DNA of 64,000 bases, taken from positions 62,001 to 126,000 of the forward strand of contig CAJTNL010000003.1 in assembly GCA_910577755.1 (NCBI GenBank), in the 5' to 3' direction. Positions within the stretch are counted from its first letter, which is position 1. Each line of letters opens with the position of its first letter. Made by a program: the position numbers and the translations under genes. The notes beneath the pieces are model-generated. The model had not been told where the DNA came from. It searched no databases and worked only from the letters and a program-made list of their open reading frames with translations. Shown here piece by piece: positions 29,308 through 39,268 of this stretch. Source of the stretch: an uncultured Eubacteriales bacterium. Lineage in GTDB: Bacteria; Bacillota; Clostridia; Oscillospirales; Acutalibacteraceae.

Positions 29308-30009
29308 ATGAACGATGTATTTCCGCGAATTATCACATTATTGCGCAAAGAACGCAGCTTAAGTCAAAAAAAAGCTGCCGAAGAATTACAGATTTCACAG
29401 GCACTTTTATCCCATTATGAAAAAGGGATTCGTGAATGCGGTTTAGAGTTTGTTGTAAAAATTGCAAACTTTTATCAAGTATCCTGTGATTATTTACTAG
29501 GAAGATCGCCACACCGTACAGGCGCCACCATCACCATAGACGATTTACCAGAAAATACCGAGCTCAAATCTGCCTATAAATCAGGCGTTATGGCTACTTT
29601 GAATAAAAAATTAATTATTAATTCTCTCAATGTGATTTACGGTATTTTAAACGAATGTGGTAATCATGCTTTAACACAGGAAATTTCTTCTTTTTTATCA
29701 ACCTCGATTTATAAAGCGTTCCGTTTACTATATTCAGCAAATCCTAAAAATCCCCAAGGTTTATTTGCAGCACCTTTAAAAAGATACTGCGGTCTTGCCA
29801 ATGCAACCATGGAAGTTGCAGAAGCGAACGCCGTTTGCCTAATAAACGGAGAAACTGTAGACGATTTGATTCCTGTAGAAAAAGAAAAAGTACCCAGCCT
29901 TTCTCCGGAAACGGTTACAAAAAAGTACCCTGCTTTTGCAGCATCTCTTTTTAATCTTATTCAAAACGTAGAACAAAAAATGGGAATCAAAGAAAAAAAG
30001 GCTCAGTAA
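29308..30009 (+). CDS. XRE family transcriptional regulator
   Basis: The 233-residue protein begins with a lambda-repressor-type helix-turn-helix (about 8-62: LSQKKAAEELQISQALLSHYEKGIRE, then YQVSCDYLLGRS). The remaining 165 residues form a helical domain I cannot assign, with no protease, peptidase or sensor motif. AAAGGAGGGG lies just upstream of the ATG. It is divergent from the histidine phosphatase gene with about 120 bases between starts, so it could regulate that gene as well as itself. Confidence 0.88.
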   Translation: MNDVFPRIITLLRKERSLSQKKAAEELQISQALLSHYEKGIRECGLEFVVKIANFYQVSCDYLLGRSPHRTGATITIDDLPENTELKSAYKSGVMATLNKKLIINSLNVIYGILNECGNHALTQEISSFLSTSIYKAFRLLYSANPKNPQGLFAAPLKRYCGLANATMEVAEANAVCLINGETVDDLIPVEKEKVPSLSPETVTKKYPAFAASLFNLIQNVEQKMGIKEKKAQ

Positions 30010-30043
30010 AAAGGACACTTGTATTATAACAAGTGTCCTTTTT
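30008..30043. terminator. Bidirectional terminator after the XRE gene
   Basis: A perfect 15-bp stem (AAAAAGGACACTTGT / ACAAGTGTCCTTTTT) with a 6-base loop, starting at the XRE stop codon. It also lies downstream of the convergent symporter gene. Confidence 0.92.
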
Positions 30044-30097
30044 ATTTGCAAATCCGGCATAAACTATTTCCTATCTCTCCATACGTATTAAAACCCT

Positions 30098-31447
30098 TCA
30101 TGGTTTTTTTTTGCTTAAATATGCCTTAGTTTCTTCAATGACTTGATGAGATAAGAAAAACAATGCAATCAAATTGGGAATTGCCATAAATCCGTTTAAA
30201 GTGTCACAAATGTTCCATACTAAAGTCAAGTCCATTCCGCAGCTAACCGCTGCAAAAAATGCAAATAAAATGCGGTAAGGTATTAATAACTTGTTACCAC
30301 ACAGATATCGTAAACCACACTGACCATAATGCGACCACCCAAGCATGGTAGCAAAGGCAAATAGCATAATGGATACCGAAATAACGCCATCTCCAAATAC
30401 GCCGAATACCGTATGAAAAGCTGCAGTGCTCAATGCACCTCCGTCTTTTGCCGTCTCCATAGCTCCGCTGCATAAAATACAAAGAGCTGTAATCGTGCAC
30501 ATTACAATTGTGTCGATGAATACCTGAAAAATTCCCCACATACCCTGTTCTGCCGGCTCTTTACAGTCGGCCTCTGTATGCGCCATAACCGACGAACCCA
30601 GACCTGCCTCATTGGTAAAAATACCACGTGACACACCGCTACGCATAGCAATTAACATCACCGAACCTCCCACACCCCCGGTTACGCTTTGCAAACTAAA
30701 CGCATTGGTAAAGATTTGGTCGCATACAGCAGGTAATCTACTGCTATGTACTGCAATCACAATAAGACCTGCCAGTAAATAAATAACTGCCATAAAAGGA
30801 ACAATTTTTTCTGTCACATTGGCAATACGCTGAATCCCTCCGCTTAAAATTACAAATAAAATCGCTGCTGTTATTAACCCCGTTATAGTAGTATTAAAGC
30901 CAAAAGCGTCTTTTAACGCACTGCCAATAGAATTTGACTGAGCCATGTTACCCATACCGAAAGAAGCTAAAACACAGGAAACAGCAAATATAACCGCAAG
31001 AGGCTTACAGCGTAATCCGTATTCAATATAATACATTGCCCCTCCAAGCCATGTGCCATTCTTATCTTTTTTTCTATACTTCATACCTAGCACTGTTTCA
31101 GCATAAATTGTCATCATACCCAATAAAGCAGATATCCACATCCAGAATATGGAGCCTGGTCCGCCAATGGTCAAAGCTGTAGCTACGCCTACAATATTAC
31201 CGGTACCAATTGAACCTGCTAACGCTGTAGTCAATGCCTGAAAGGGCGAAATACCATCCTCATTCTGTCGTTTGCGGCAAAACATGCCTGCAAACGTTAC
31301 TTTCATCCATAAGCCTATTTTTGTTATTTGAAAAAAGCGTAATTTGACGGTAAATAAAACTCCTGCCAAAAGAATACCAATAAGAACCGGCCATCCCCAT
31401 ACAATTGGCTGAATCCAACTATTAACAGTTTCTACACTATTAAGCAC
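30098..31447 (-). CDS. Alanine/glycine:cation symporter (AGCS family)
   Basis: The 449-residue membrane protein has about ten helices and the AGCS signatures GSIGTGNIVGVATALTIGGPGSIFWMW, GGAMYYIEYG, and RGIFTNEAGLGSSVMAHTEAD, in pieces. Family members import alanine or glycine with Na+ or H+. The start is GTG at 31447, with GAGAGGGGGG 8 bases upstream. It is transcribed alone. Confidence 0.95.
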   Translation of the reverse strand: MLNSVETVNSWIQPIVWGWPVLIGILLAGVLFTVKLRFFQITKIGLWMKVTFAGMFCRKRQNEDGISPFQALTTALAGSIGTGNIVGVATALTIGGPGSIFWMWISALLGMMTIYAETVLGMKYRKKDKNGTWLGGAMYYIEYGLRCKPLAVIFAVSCVLASFGMGNMAQSNSIGSALKDAFGFNTTITGLITAAILFVILSGGIQRIANVTEKIVPFMAVIYLLAGLIVIAVHSSRLPAVCDQIFTNAFSLQSVTGGVGGSVMLIAMRSGVSRGIFTNEAGLGSSVMAHTEADCKEPAEQGMWGIFQVFIDTIVMCTITALCILCSGAMETAKDGGALSTAAFHTVFGVFGDGVISVSIMLFAFATMLGWSHYGQCGLRYLCGNKLLIPYRILFAFFAAVSCGMDLTLVWNICDTLNGFMAIPNLIALFFLSHQVIEETKAYLSKKKP

Positions 31448-31762
31448 CTTTATTGCCCCCCTCTCTTTTCCATCTATTAGAGTGTATTCTCACCACCACT
31501 GTTTCATGTATTTCACCTATATTCCGTACTACATGGCTTACATTGCATTGCTAGTTTTGCAATACCTTTCTTTTATCTTCCTAATCAAAAAATTTACATA
31601 AACATGCAGGAAAAATATAGATATTTATTTGTGCATATTTCATTAACTAAACATAATATAAAAATAAAATTTATCGTATTAGTACTAAAATCCTTGAATT
31701 TTTTGAAAAGTATGCTATCATTAGACTATGTAGTAACAGAATACGAAAGGATGTTATCTGTT
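31448..31762. other. Divergent intergenic region, symporter and glgB promoters
   Basis: This 315-base AT-rich stretch separates the divergent symporter and glycogen genes. A possible glgB promoter is TTGAAT-N16-TATCAT near 31694-31721. No gene or known RNA motif was seen; the frame open from 31604 is probably untranslated. Confidence 0.45.
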
Positions 31763-33775
31763 GTGAAAACCGTCAACTATAACGTAAAAGATCAAGATGC
31801 GTTACAACAATTTCATCATGGGATTAATCCATATGCATATAAATTCTTAGGTGTACATAAAACTATAATTGATGGTACATTAGGAATGGTATGCCGTGTT
31901 TGGGCGCCAAACGCAAAAGGCGCCGCAGTTGTAGGCGATTTTAACCAGTGGAATCAAACAGTCCATCCTATGTATAAAATCAGCCACGGTGTATGGGAAT
32001 GTACACTCCCCTTTGTCTTTGCACAATTTACAGCATATAAATTCTGCATACAAGATGAAAAGGAGAATTGGCATTATAAAAGCGACCCTTACGCACATCA
32101 TTTTGAAACCCGTCCTGAAACAGCCTCTAAGTATTATGATCTCTCTGGCTATTCATGGAACGACAGCACATGGCGCAAACAAAAAGAAAAACAAACCCAT
32201 TACAATAGGCCTGTGAATATTTACGAAGTACACCTAGGATCCTTTAAACGTTATCAAGACGGTCATATATTCTCATATAAAAAAATAGCGGACGATTTAA
32301 TTCCTTATGTAAAAGATATGGGCTACACACACATTGAACTAATGCCATTGACAGAATATCCATATGACGGTTCATGGGGCTACCAGGTAACTGGTTACTT
32401 TGCAGCTACCTCACGCTACGGTGAGCCAAAGGATTTTATGTACTTCATAGACAAATGCCATCAAGCAGGTATTGGTGTGATTATGGACTGGGTTCCCGCA
32501 CATTTTCCAAAAGATGAAAGCGGTCTTGCGCGTTTTGATGGTACCGCCTGCTATGAATATGCTGATCCCAGAAAAGGCGAACACAAAAACTGGGGAACGC
32601 TTATATTTGATTATAGCAAAACAGAGGTTATCAACTTCCTAATTTCCAGCGCAGTATTCTGGCTTGAACATTTTCACATTGACGGCTTTCGTGTAGACGC
32701 CGTAGCCTCTATGCTTTATCTCGATTACAGCCGTGAGAATGGGCAATGGGTACCTAATCATTTAGGCGGCAAAGAAAATTTGGAAGCCGTTGCATTTTTA
32801 CAAAAACTAAATGAAGTGGTATTTCATAGTTATCCCACTGTTATGATGATTGCAGAGGAATCCACCTCATGGCCTATGGTTTCAAAGCCAACTTACTGCG
32901 GTGGTTTAGGCTTTAATTATAAGTGGAATATGGGCTGGATGAACGACATGCTCAGTTATATGAGTTTAGACCCTCTTTTCAGAAAAGGTAGCCATGGAAA
33001 ACTAACTTTTTCGTTTTTTTATGCCTTTTCTGAAAATTTTATTCTGCCTATTTCTCACGACGAAGTTGTACATGGAAAGCACTCGTTAATTAATAAAATG
33101 CCTGGTAATAATCAGCAAAAACTAGCAGGTGTTCGTGCATTTATGTGTTATATGATGGCACACCCTGGCAAAAAATTGATTTTTATGGGTACGGAATTCT
33201 GCCAATTTATTGAATGGAACTATGCGCAGGAACTTGACTGGCTATTGCTGGAATACCCTTTTCATCAACGGGCACAACATTTCTTTCGAGAGCTCAATCA
33301 TTTTTATTTACGTACACCTGCTTTGTGGGAGGTTGATTTTTCATGGGAGGGCTTCTCATGGATTGCTCATGACGATAATGCCCAAAGTGTGATTGCTTTC
33401 CGCAGAATTGATAAAACAGGTCGTGAACTAATTGCGGTTTGCAACTTTGTACCGGTACAGAGAGACAATTATTGTATCGGTATACCGTTTGCAGGTATCT
33501 ATCAAGAAATATTTTCCTCTGATGCCAAAGAATTTGGAGGTAACGGCATTACAAACGGAAATTCAATTAAAACCGCCAATGCTCCTATGCATGGCTTTGC
33601 TCAATCCATTTCACTGACACTGCCGCCTTTATCCGTTATATACTTAACCTGTAAACACAAAAAAATAACGAAAACCACCGAAACTGTAACAAACCATGCC
33701 ATACAACCAACACAAAACCAACTTTCCAAAACCAAAATAACTTCTGATAAAGATAAGAAAAAAACAAGCAATTAA
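31763..33775 (+). CDS. glgB: 1,4-alpha-glucan branching enzyme
   Basis: The protein has an N-terminal CBM48 domain (VWAPNAKGAAVVGDFNQWN), the GH13 barrel with the nucleophile Asp in HIDGFRVDAVASMLYLDYSR, the acid Glu in MIAEESTSWPMVS and the third Asp in PISHDEVVHGKHSL, and a C-terminal beta domain. It adds alpha-1,6 branches to glycogen. The open frame begins at 31604, but GAAAGG lies 12 bases before a GTG at 31763 and abuts an ATG at 31751; I use the GTG (670 residues), with moderate certainty. The last 40 or so residues form a Lys/Thr-rich tail. First gene of glgB-glgC-glgD-glgA. Confidence 0.93.
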   Translation: MKTVNYNVKDQDALQQFHHGINPYAYKFLGVHKTIIDGTLGMVCRVWAPNAKGAAVVGDFNQWNQTVHPMYKISHGVWECTLPFVFAQFTAYKFCIQDEKENWHYKSDPYAHHFETRPETASKYYDLSGYSWNDSTWRKQKEKQTHYNRPVNIYEVHLGSFKRYQDGHIFSYKKIADDLIPYVKDMGYTHIELMPLTEYPYDGSWGYQVTGYFAATSRYGEPKDFMYFIDKCHQAGIGVIMDWVPAHFPKDESGLARFDGTACYEYADPRKGEHKNWGTLIFDYSKTEVINFLISSAVFWLEHFHIDGFRVDAVASMLYLDYSRENGQWVPNHLGGKENLEAVAFLQKLNEVVFHSYPTVMMIAEESTSWPMVSKPTYCGGLGFNYKWNMGWMNDMLSYMSLDPLFRKGSHGKLTFSFFYAFSENFILPISHDEVVHGKHSLINKMPGNNQQKLAGVRAFMCYMMAHPGKKLIFMGTEFCQFIEWNYAQELDWLLLEYPFHQRAQHFFRELNHFYLRTPALWEVDFSWEGFSWIAHDDNAQSVIAFRRIDKTGRELIAVCNFVPVQRDNYCIGIPFAGIYQEIFSSDAKEFGGNGITNGNSIKTANAPMHGFAQSISLTLPPLSVIYLTCKHKKITKTTETVTNHAIQPTQNQLSKTKITSDKDKKKTSN

Positions 33776-33808
33776 AACTAATCATGTAAACGTCAAGGAG
33801 GTATAAAC

Positions 33809-35023
33809 ATGTTGCCAAAACAAGAAGTAGTCGCCATGCTTTTGGCCGGCGGACAAGGCAGCCGACTGGGCGTGTTAACTAAAAAACTAGCAAAGCCTGC
33901 TGTGCCTTACGGCGGTAAATACCGCATTATTGATTTTCCGCTTTCTAACTGCGTCAATTCCGGTATTGAAACAGTAGGTGTACTAACCCAGTACCAACCG
34001 CTTATTTTAAACGATTACATAGGCAGCGGGCAGCCATGGGATTTAGATCGTTTAAACGCAGGTGTACATGTTCTCCCTCCCTACCAACATATTGACGGTT
34101 CAGACTGGTACAAGGGCACGGCAAATGCTATTTTTCAAAATATAAATTTTATTGAACGTTACAATCCTGATTATGTCATCATTTTATCAGGCGACCATAT
34201 TTATAAAATGGACTATTCTAAAATGGTAGCATTCCATAAAAAAAATGACGCTGCTTGCACCATAGCACAAATTGAAGTGCCTATGGAAGAAGCTTTTCGA
34301 TTCGGTATTTTAAACACATATCCCAACGGCTCTATCTATGAATTTGACGAAAAACCAAAAAAACCAAAAAGTAATAAAGCCTCCATGGGAATTTATGTGT
34401 TCAGCTGGTACAAATTACGCAAATATTTAACTGAAGATGAAGCAAATCCAGCCTCTGACAATGATTTTGGCAGCAATATATTACCCGCTATGCTGAATGC
34501 CGGCGAAAAAATGATGGCTTATCCCTTCTCCGGCTACTGGAAAGATGTCGGTACAATCGACAGTCTGTGGGAATCAAATATGGATTTGCTCAATCCCAAT
34601 ATCCCGCTGGATTTAAGCGATGAAACATGGAAAATTTACTCGCGTAACCCAACGCTGCCACCCCATTATATTTCACTTTCTGCACATGTACAAAACACGC
34701 TAATTGCCGAAGGCTGTAATATTTACGGTAAACTGGATTCCTCTGTAATATTTAAAGATGTTATTGTGGGCAAAAATGCTATTGTACGAGACTCTATTAT
34801 TATGCCAGGTGCAAGAATTGAAGAAAATGCCGTAGTACAGTACGCCATTATTGGAGAACACGCTGTTGTACAAAAACACGCAGTTATCGGTAAACGCCCT
34901 GAAGAAATGGTCAACATGGAACAATGGGGCATTACAGTAATAGGCGGTAATTATATCGTTCGGTCCGGCAAGGTAGTACCGCCAAAATCAATGTTAGATG
35001 CCGATGATCAAAAGGAGGTTTAG
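33809..35023 (+). CDS. glgC: Glucose-1-phosphate adenylyltransferase, catalytic subunit
   Basis: The 404-residue protein starts with the nucleotide-binding [22 protein letters not shown] and has [21 protein letters not shown] (catalytic Asp), FDEKPKKPK and [11 protein letters not shown] left-handed beta-helix forms the C-terminal third. It makes ADP-glucose, the committed step to glycogen. AAGGAGG is upstream of the ATG, and glgD follows after only 5 bases. Confidence 0.97.
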   Translation: MLPKQEVVAMLLAGGQGSRLGVLTKKLAKPAVPYGGKYRIIDFPLSNCVNSGIETVGVLTQYQPLILNDYIGSGQPWDLDRLNAGVHVLPPYQHIDGSDWYKGTANAIFQNINFIERYNPDYVIILSGDHIYKMDYSKMVAFHKKNDAACTIAQIEVPMEEAFRFGILNTYPNGSIYEFDEKPKKPKSNKASMGIYVFSWYKLRKYLTEDEANPASDNDFGSNILPAMLNAGEKMMAYPFSGYWKDVGTIDSLWESNMDLLNPNIPLDLSDETWKIYSRNPTLPPHYISLSAHVQNTLIAEGCNIYGKLDSSVIFKDVIVGKNAIVRDSIIMPGARIEENAVVQYAIIGEHAVVQKHAVIGKRPEEMVNMEQWGITVIGGNYIVRSGKVVPPKSMLDADDQKEV

Positions 35024-35028
35024 CAACT

Positions 35029-36144
35029 ATGCGCGGTAAACATGTAATTGGTATTTTATTTTCTAATGTACACGACGAACAAATACCTCAATTAACCGAG
35101 AAGCGTACCATAGCCTCCGTTCCGTTTGGAGGCAGATACCGTATGATTGATTTTCCTCTTTCCAATATGGTCAATTCCGGCATTAACAAAGTAGGCGTTA
35201 TTACAAAAAGCAACTTTCAATCACTGATGGATCACTTAGGTTCCGGTAAAGCTTGGGACTTATCCCGTAAACGGGAAGGTTTATTTCTTCTTCCGCCTTT
35301 CGGCGACTATATTCAAGCCTCAAACAGCCGTGTGGAAGCATTGGCGTCTATTATGCGTTTTCTAGCTTCCTCTCAGCAAGATTTAGTACTTCTCAGCGAC
35401 TGTGATGTTATATGTAATATTCCTTACCAAGAGGTAATAGAAAGCCATATTCGTAATCAGGCAGACATTACTGCCATTTACACACACGGTATCATTCCCG
35501 AACATATGAACAAACCTACCGTTTATAGCTTTGAAGCAGACGGAAAGCTTTGCGATATGCTCATTCATCCCAATATAACTGGTCCTTGTAACTACGGATT
35601 AAACATGTACCTCATCAAGCGAACTCTACTAATTCAACTAATTGAAGATTGCGTTAGCCGGAACATGTACAATTTTAAACGCGACTTGATTCAACGTAAC
35701 ATGTTGCAATATCGTTTTTATGGTTACAAATTCAACGGATATGCAAAGATCATAGGCTCTACAAAAGATTATTTTGCAGCAAATCAAGATTTGTTAAATC
35801 CCGAAATCAAAAGTCAATTATTCCTGCCTGACAGACCCATTTACACCAAAGTTCGTGATGACATGCCGGCGCGCTATGGGCTGGGTTCTGATGTAAATCA
35901 ATCCTTAATTGCAGACGGATGTGTGATTGATGGCACAGTGCAAAACTGTATTTTATTCCGGGGTGTAAAGATTAGTAAAGGCGCTGTTCTAAAAAACTGT
36001 GTGATTATGCAGGATACAAATATCGGCGTAAACTGTAATTTAGAGCATGTGATTACAGATAAAGATGTTACGATTCAGGATAACCACACTTTTATAGGAA
36101 GCGATACTTATCCCGTTTTTATTAGTAAGGGAAGCGCTATATAA
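35029..36144 (+). CDS. glgD: GlgD, regulatory subunit of ADP-glucose pyrophosphorylase
   Basis: The 371-residue protein is a GlgC homologue: YRMIDFPLSNMVNSGINKVGV is kept, but the N-terminal Gly-rich nucleotide loop is replaced by ILFSNVHDEQIPQL, and the Asp-containing catalytic motif reads LLSDCDVICN. GlgD from Firmicutes has little or no activity by itself and enhances GlgC in a mixed tetramer. AAGGAGG overlaps the end of glgC, giving coupled translation. Confidence 0.95.
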   Translation: MRGKHVIGILFSNVHDEQIPQLTEKRTIASVPFGGRYRMIDFPLSNMVNSGINKVGVITKSNFQSLMDHLGSGKAWDLSRKREGLFLLPPFGDYIQASNSRVEALASIMRFLASSQQDLVLLSDCDVICNIPYQEVIESHIRNQADITAIYTHGIIPEHMNKPTVYSFEADGKLCDMLIHPNITGPCNYGLNMYLIKRTLLIQLIEDCVSRNMYNFKRDLIQRNMLQYRFYGYKFNGYAKIIGSTKDYFAANQDLLNPEIKSQLFLPDRPIYTKVRDDMPARYGLGSDVNQSLIADGCVIDGTVQNCILFRGVKISKGAVLKNCVIMQDTNIGVNCNLEHVITDKDVTIQDNHTFIGSDTYPVFISKGSAI

Positions 36145-36170
36145 CAAAAAAAGAAAGAAAGTGAACAAAC

Positions 36171-37592
36171 ATGAAGGTGTTATATTGTACCAGTGAATCA
36201 ATCCCTTTTATTGCCACCGGCGGTTTAGGAGATGTTTCCGGCTCATTGCCGCAGGCTTTACGTCAACGTTTAATCGGATGCAGAGTTGTCATGCCTCTAT
36301 ATGAAGAAATTCCGCACAATTTACGTAGTAATATGAAGTTTATTACAAGCATATCTGTACCGGTTGCATGGAGACGTCAATACTGCGGAATATTTGAAGC
36401 AAAATATGACGGTGTTATTTATTATTTCATAGATAATCAATATTACTTTAAACGCAACGGTATTTACGGTCATTTTGATGATGCCGAGCGGTTTGCATTT
36501 TTTTCACGGGCAGTTCTGGAAATGCTGCCGTATCTTGATTTTCAACCCGATATTATTCATTGTAATGATTGGCAAACCGCTTTGGTACCTATTTATTATC
36601 AGCTCTTTTACGTTCAAAACGAGTACTATAGAAATATGAAAACACTCTTTACAATTCACAATATTCAATATCAAGGGAAATATGGTACAGAAATTCTGGC
36701 AGATGTATTAGGCGTTCCAAATGACGCATTTTCTTTATTAGAGTACGATGACTGTATTAATTTACTCAAAGGCGCAATAGAGTGTGCAGATAAAGTATCG
36801 ACCGTAAGCCCAACATATGCTCATGAAATATTAGATCCATGGTTCTCACACAACTTAGACGGCATATTAAAAGAACGCTCATGGAAACTTTCGGGCATTT
36901 TAAACGGGATTGATACCAAACACTATAATCCCGAAACCGATCCTGAAATTTATGCACCGTACAGCGCTGAAAATCCAGCAGACAAAGCTGTTAACAAGCA
37001 AAAATTACAGGAGCGTCTAGGTCTAAAACAAAATGCAGATATTCCTCTGATTGGAATGGTTACACGCATGGTATCTCATAAAGGTTTGGATCTTGTCCGA
37101 GACGCATTAGACCACATTATGTGCAATAGCTCAATACAATTTGTGATTCTGGGTTCTGGTGATTATGAATATGAAGCTTTCTTTTTAGAATTGCAAGATA
37201 GATATAATGGTAGACTGGTAGCATGCCATGGATTTGTTCCTGAACTATCCCATAAAATTTATGCGGGATCTGATATGTTTCTCATGCCATCGAAAAGCGA
37301 GCCTTGCGGATTATCTCAAATGATCGCTTTACGCTACGGTTCTATTCCCATTGTAAGGGAAACAGGAGGACTAAAAGATTCTATACAGGATAGCGGTAAT
37401 GGAACCGGCAATGGTTTTGTCTTTCAAAACTATCACAGCGAAGATATGGTTCACGCTGTATTTCGCGCTTTAGAAGGATATGCAAATAAAGAGGGATGGG
37501 CAATTTTGGTAGATCGTGCTTTAAAATGCGATAACAGCTGGGGACGTTCTGCCAATGAATACATTCGCTTATACAAACAAATGTTAAAATAA
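36171..37592 (+). CDS. glgA: Glycogen synthase (ADP-glucose)
   Basis: The 473-residue GT5 enzyme has the N-terminal ATGGLGDVSGSLPQAL (a K-x-GG variant, here T-GG at residues 17-20), DIIHCNDWQTALVP, TIHNIQYQGKYG and the C-terminal SKSEPCGLSQMIALRYGSIPIVRETGGLKD. It elongates glycogen using ADP-glucose. It lies 26 bases after glgD and ends the operon at a strong terminator. No glycogen phosphorylase gene is in this cluster. Confidence 0.95.
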   Translation: MKVLYCTSESIPFIATGGLGDVSGSLPQALRQRLIGCRVVMPLYEEIPHNLRSNMKFITSISVPVAWRRQYCGIFEAKYDGVIYYFIDNQYYFKRNGIYGHFDDAERFAFFSRAVLEMLPYLDFQPDIIHCNDWQTALVPIYYQLFYVQNEYYRNMKTLFTIHNIQYQGKYGTEILADVLGVPNDAFSLLEYDDCINLLKGAIECADKVSTVSPTYAHEILDPWFSHNLDGILKERSWKLSGILNGIDTKHYNPETDPEIYAPYSAENPADKAVNKQKLQERLGLKQNADIPLIGMVTRMVSHKGLDLVRDALDHIMCNSSIQFVILGSGDYEYEAFFLELQDRYNGRLVACHGFVPELSHKIYAGSDMFLMPSKSEPCGLSQMIALRYGSIPIVRETGGLKDSIQDSGNGTGNGFVFQNYHSEDMVHAVFRALEGYANKEGWAILVDRALKCDNSWGRSANEYIRLYKQMLK

Positions 37593-37595
37593 CAC

Positions 37596-37651
37596 AAAAG
37601 CTATAAGCTGGTGTTGCCATTAAATATAGACAACACCAGCTTATAGCTTTT
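37596..37651. terminator. Strong bidirectional terminator between glgA and ftsZ
   Basis: A perfect 21-bp stem (37596-37616 with 37631-37651) with a 14-base loop, A-rich before and T-rich after. It ends both the glg operon and the division cluster, which converge here. Confidence 0.92.
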
Positions 37652-37711
37652 ATATTTGCTCCTCCTAGATAAAAAAACTGCCTGTTAGGCAGCCAGTATT
37701 CATAATATGTA

Positions 37712-38863
37712 TCATTTTTTATTACCAAAAATCGCCATAATATCTGTATAGGAATCATCATCATCCAACGGAACCACTTTTTTGTGTTTTTGTTTCTCAA
37801 CTCTGGTAGCCGGTGCACTTACAGGAGAGTGTCCAAATAGCGGTGCATCTAAATCATCCGAAGCTGCTTTTTCACTTACTGCCGCTTTAGCCGCATCAGT
37901 AGCTTTTGCATCTGATGAAAAGCCGGTTGCAATCACCGTAACGCTCATTTCATCTTCCATATTATCATCAAATGCAGTACCCCAGATAATATTTGCATCT
38001 GGATGCACCATATCGGCTATCATTTCAGAAGCTATTGTAATCTCTTCCAACCCAATATCCGGAGAAGAAGTGATATTAATAATCACACCCATAGCGCCGC
38101 TAATAGATGTTTCAAGCAACGGACTTGAAATAGCCCGTTCAGCCGCCTGCCTTGCTTTCTCTTCACCAGAGGCATGTCCAACGCCCATATGTGCATAACC
38201 CGCATCTTTCATAACTGAACTAATATCAGCAAAATCCAAATTTACAATACCCGGATTTTTAATTAAGTCCGAAATACTCTGAACACCTTGGCGCAAAACA
38301 TCATCAGCCGCTTTAAAGGCGTTAACAAGTGTCAGTTTCTCTTTACTTATTAAATGTAAACGTTCATTTGGAATCACCACGAGAGAGTCCACATGCTTGC
38401 AGAGATTTTCAATACCTTTCTCAGCCTGTTCCATACGGCGTCTGCCTTCAAATTTAAACGGTTTTGTTACGATACCTACAGTCAGCACACCTAAATCACG
38501 CGCAACCTCAGCCACTATTGGAGCGGCACCAGTACCAGTACCTCCACCCATACCAGCGGTAATAAAAACCATATCGGCGCCTCTAAGCTGCTCTGCAATT
38601 TTCTCTCTGCTTTCAGACGCAGCTTTAGAACCCATTTCCGGTTTTCCGCCTGCGCCCTGACCTCTGGTAGCATTTTCACCGATCGTTACTTTTTCAGACG
38701 CTTTTGAACGATTAATCGCCTGCTGATCTGTATTAACCGCAATAAAGTCAACACCTTTTACACCTGTCTCAATCATTCTGTCAATTGCATTGCCGCCGCC
38801 GCCGCCAACACCTACTACTTTTATTAATACAACGTCATTCTCATTATCAATTTCAAAAGGCAT
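37712..38863 (-). CDS. ftsZ: Cell division protein FtsZ
   Basis: The tubulin-like GTPase has [16 protein letters not shown], the signature [16 protein letters not shown] and NLDFADI. It assembles the division ring. I use the ATG at 38863 (383 residues): GAGGAGG lies 8 bases upstream, stronger than the site for the ATG at 38890. The C-terminal peptide reads [17 protein letters not shown], not the common DIPxFLR form, and ftsA is absent from this cluster. ftsZ is separated from ftsQ by about 400 bases with its own promoter. Confidence 0.96.
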   Translation of the reverse strand: MPFEIDNENDVVLIKVVGVGGGGGNAIDRMIETGVKGVDFIAVNTDQQAINRSKASEKVTIGENATRGQGAGGKPEMGSKAASESREKIAEQLRGADMVFITAGMGGGTGTGAAPIVAEVARDLGVLTVGIVTKPFKFEGRRRMEQAEKGIENLCKHVDSLVVIPNERLHLISKEKLTLVNAFKAADDVLRQGVQSISDLIKNPGIVNLDFADISSVMKDAGYAHMGVGHASGEEKARQAAERAISSPLLETSISGAMGVIINITSSPDIGLEEITIASEMIADMVHPDANIIWGTAFDDNMEDEMSVTVIATGFSSDAKATDAAKAAVSEKAASDDLDAPLFGHSPVSAPATRVEKQKHKKVVPLDDDDSYTDIMAIFGNKK

Positions 38864-39268
38864 TGCCTTGTCCTCCTCTAATTTGCTCATGATTTATTCC
38901 TATACTAAGTAAAACACAAATACAACTATTGATATTAATAATTTATCATTTTTAGCGAAAAATTTCAATAAGTTTTGTTGTATTTTGTGTTAGATTATTA
39001 ACTTTGTGCATTTATGATACAAATCTTCTATACTTTTACATCAAAATGTCATGCTGTTTCATATAAAAAATATTTAAATACCTTCATTATTTTAAACAGT
39101 ACAGTTGCAAACATGACGACCTAGTTTTTCTTATAAAATTTTATCCATCAATAATTAATGTTTGTCATCTAAATACAATACAACAAAGAAGCCAAAATTT
39201 TAGTTCTTTCTATAAAAAACACAATCTTGAGCATATCCAAATAAAAGCTGTTGTTAGTTTTTCTTCCC
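38864..39268. other. Intergenic region between ftsQ and ftsZ
   Basis: This AT-rich 400-base stretch has no supported gene. It contains the ftsZ promoter at 38940-38968 and no clear terminator after ftsQ, so some read-through from the upstream cluster is possible. Confidence 0.5.
38940..38968 (-). promoter_or_regulatory. Putative ftsZ promoter
   Basis: On the minus strand TTGAAA (38968-38963), a 17-base spacer and TAAATT (38945-38940), about 75 bases before the chosen ftsZ start. Confidence 0.55.

Noticed and set aside
29187..29348. N-terminal extension of the histidine phosphatase to 29348
   Set aside because: It would overlap the divergent XRE gene, and the family N-terminus with a good ribosome-binding site starts at 29186.
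31448..31603. Glycine riboswitch upstream of the alanine/glycine symporter
   Set aside because: The sequence before the GTG start lacks the conserved aptamer elements.
31604..31762. Extension of glgB upstream to an ATG at 31604
   Set aside because: No ribosome-binding site, non-family residues, and a likely promoter inside the stretch.
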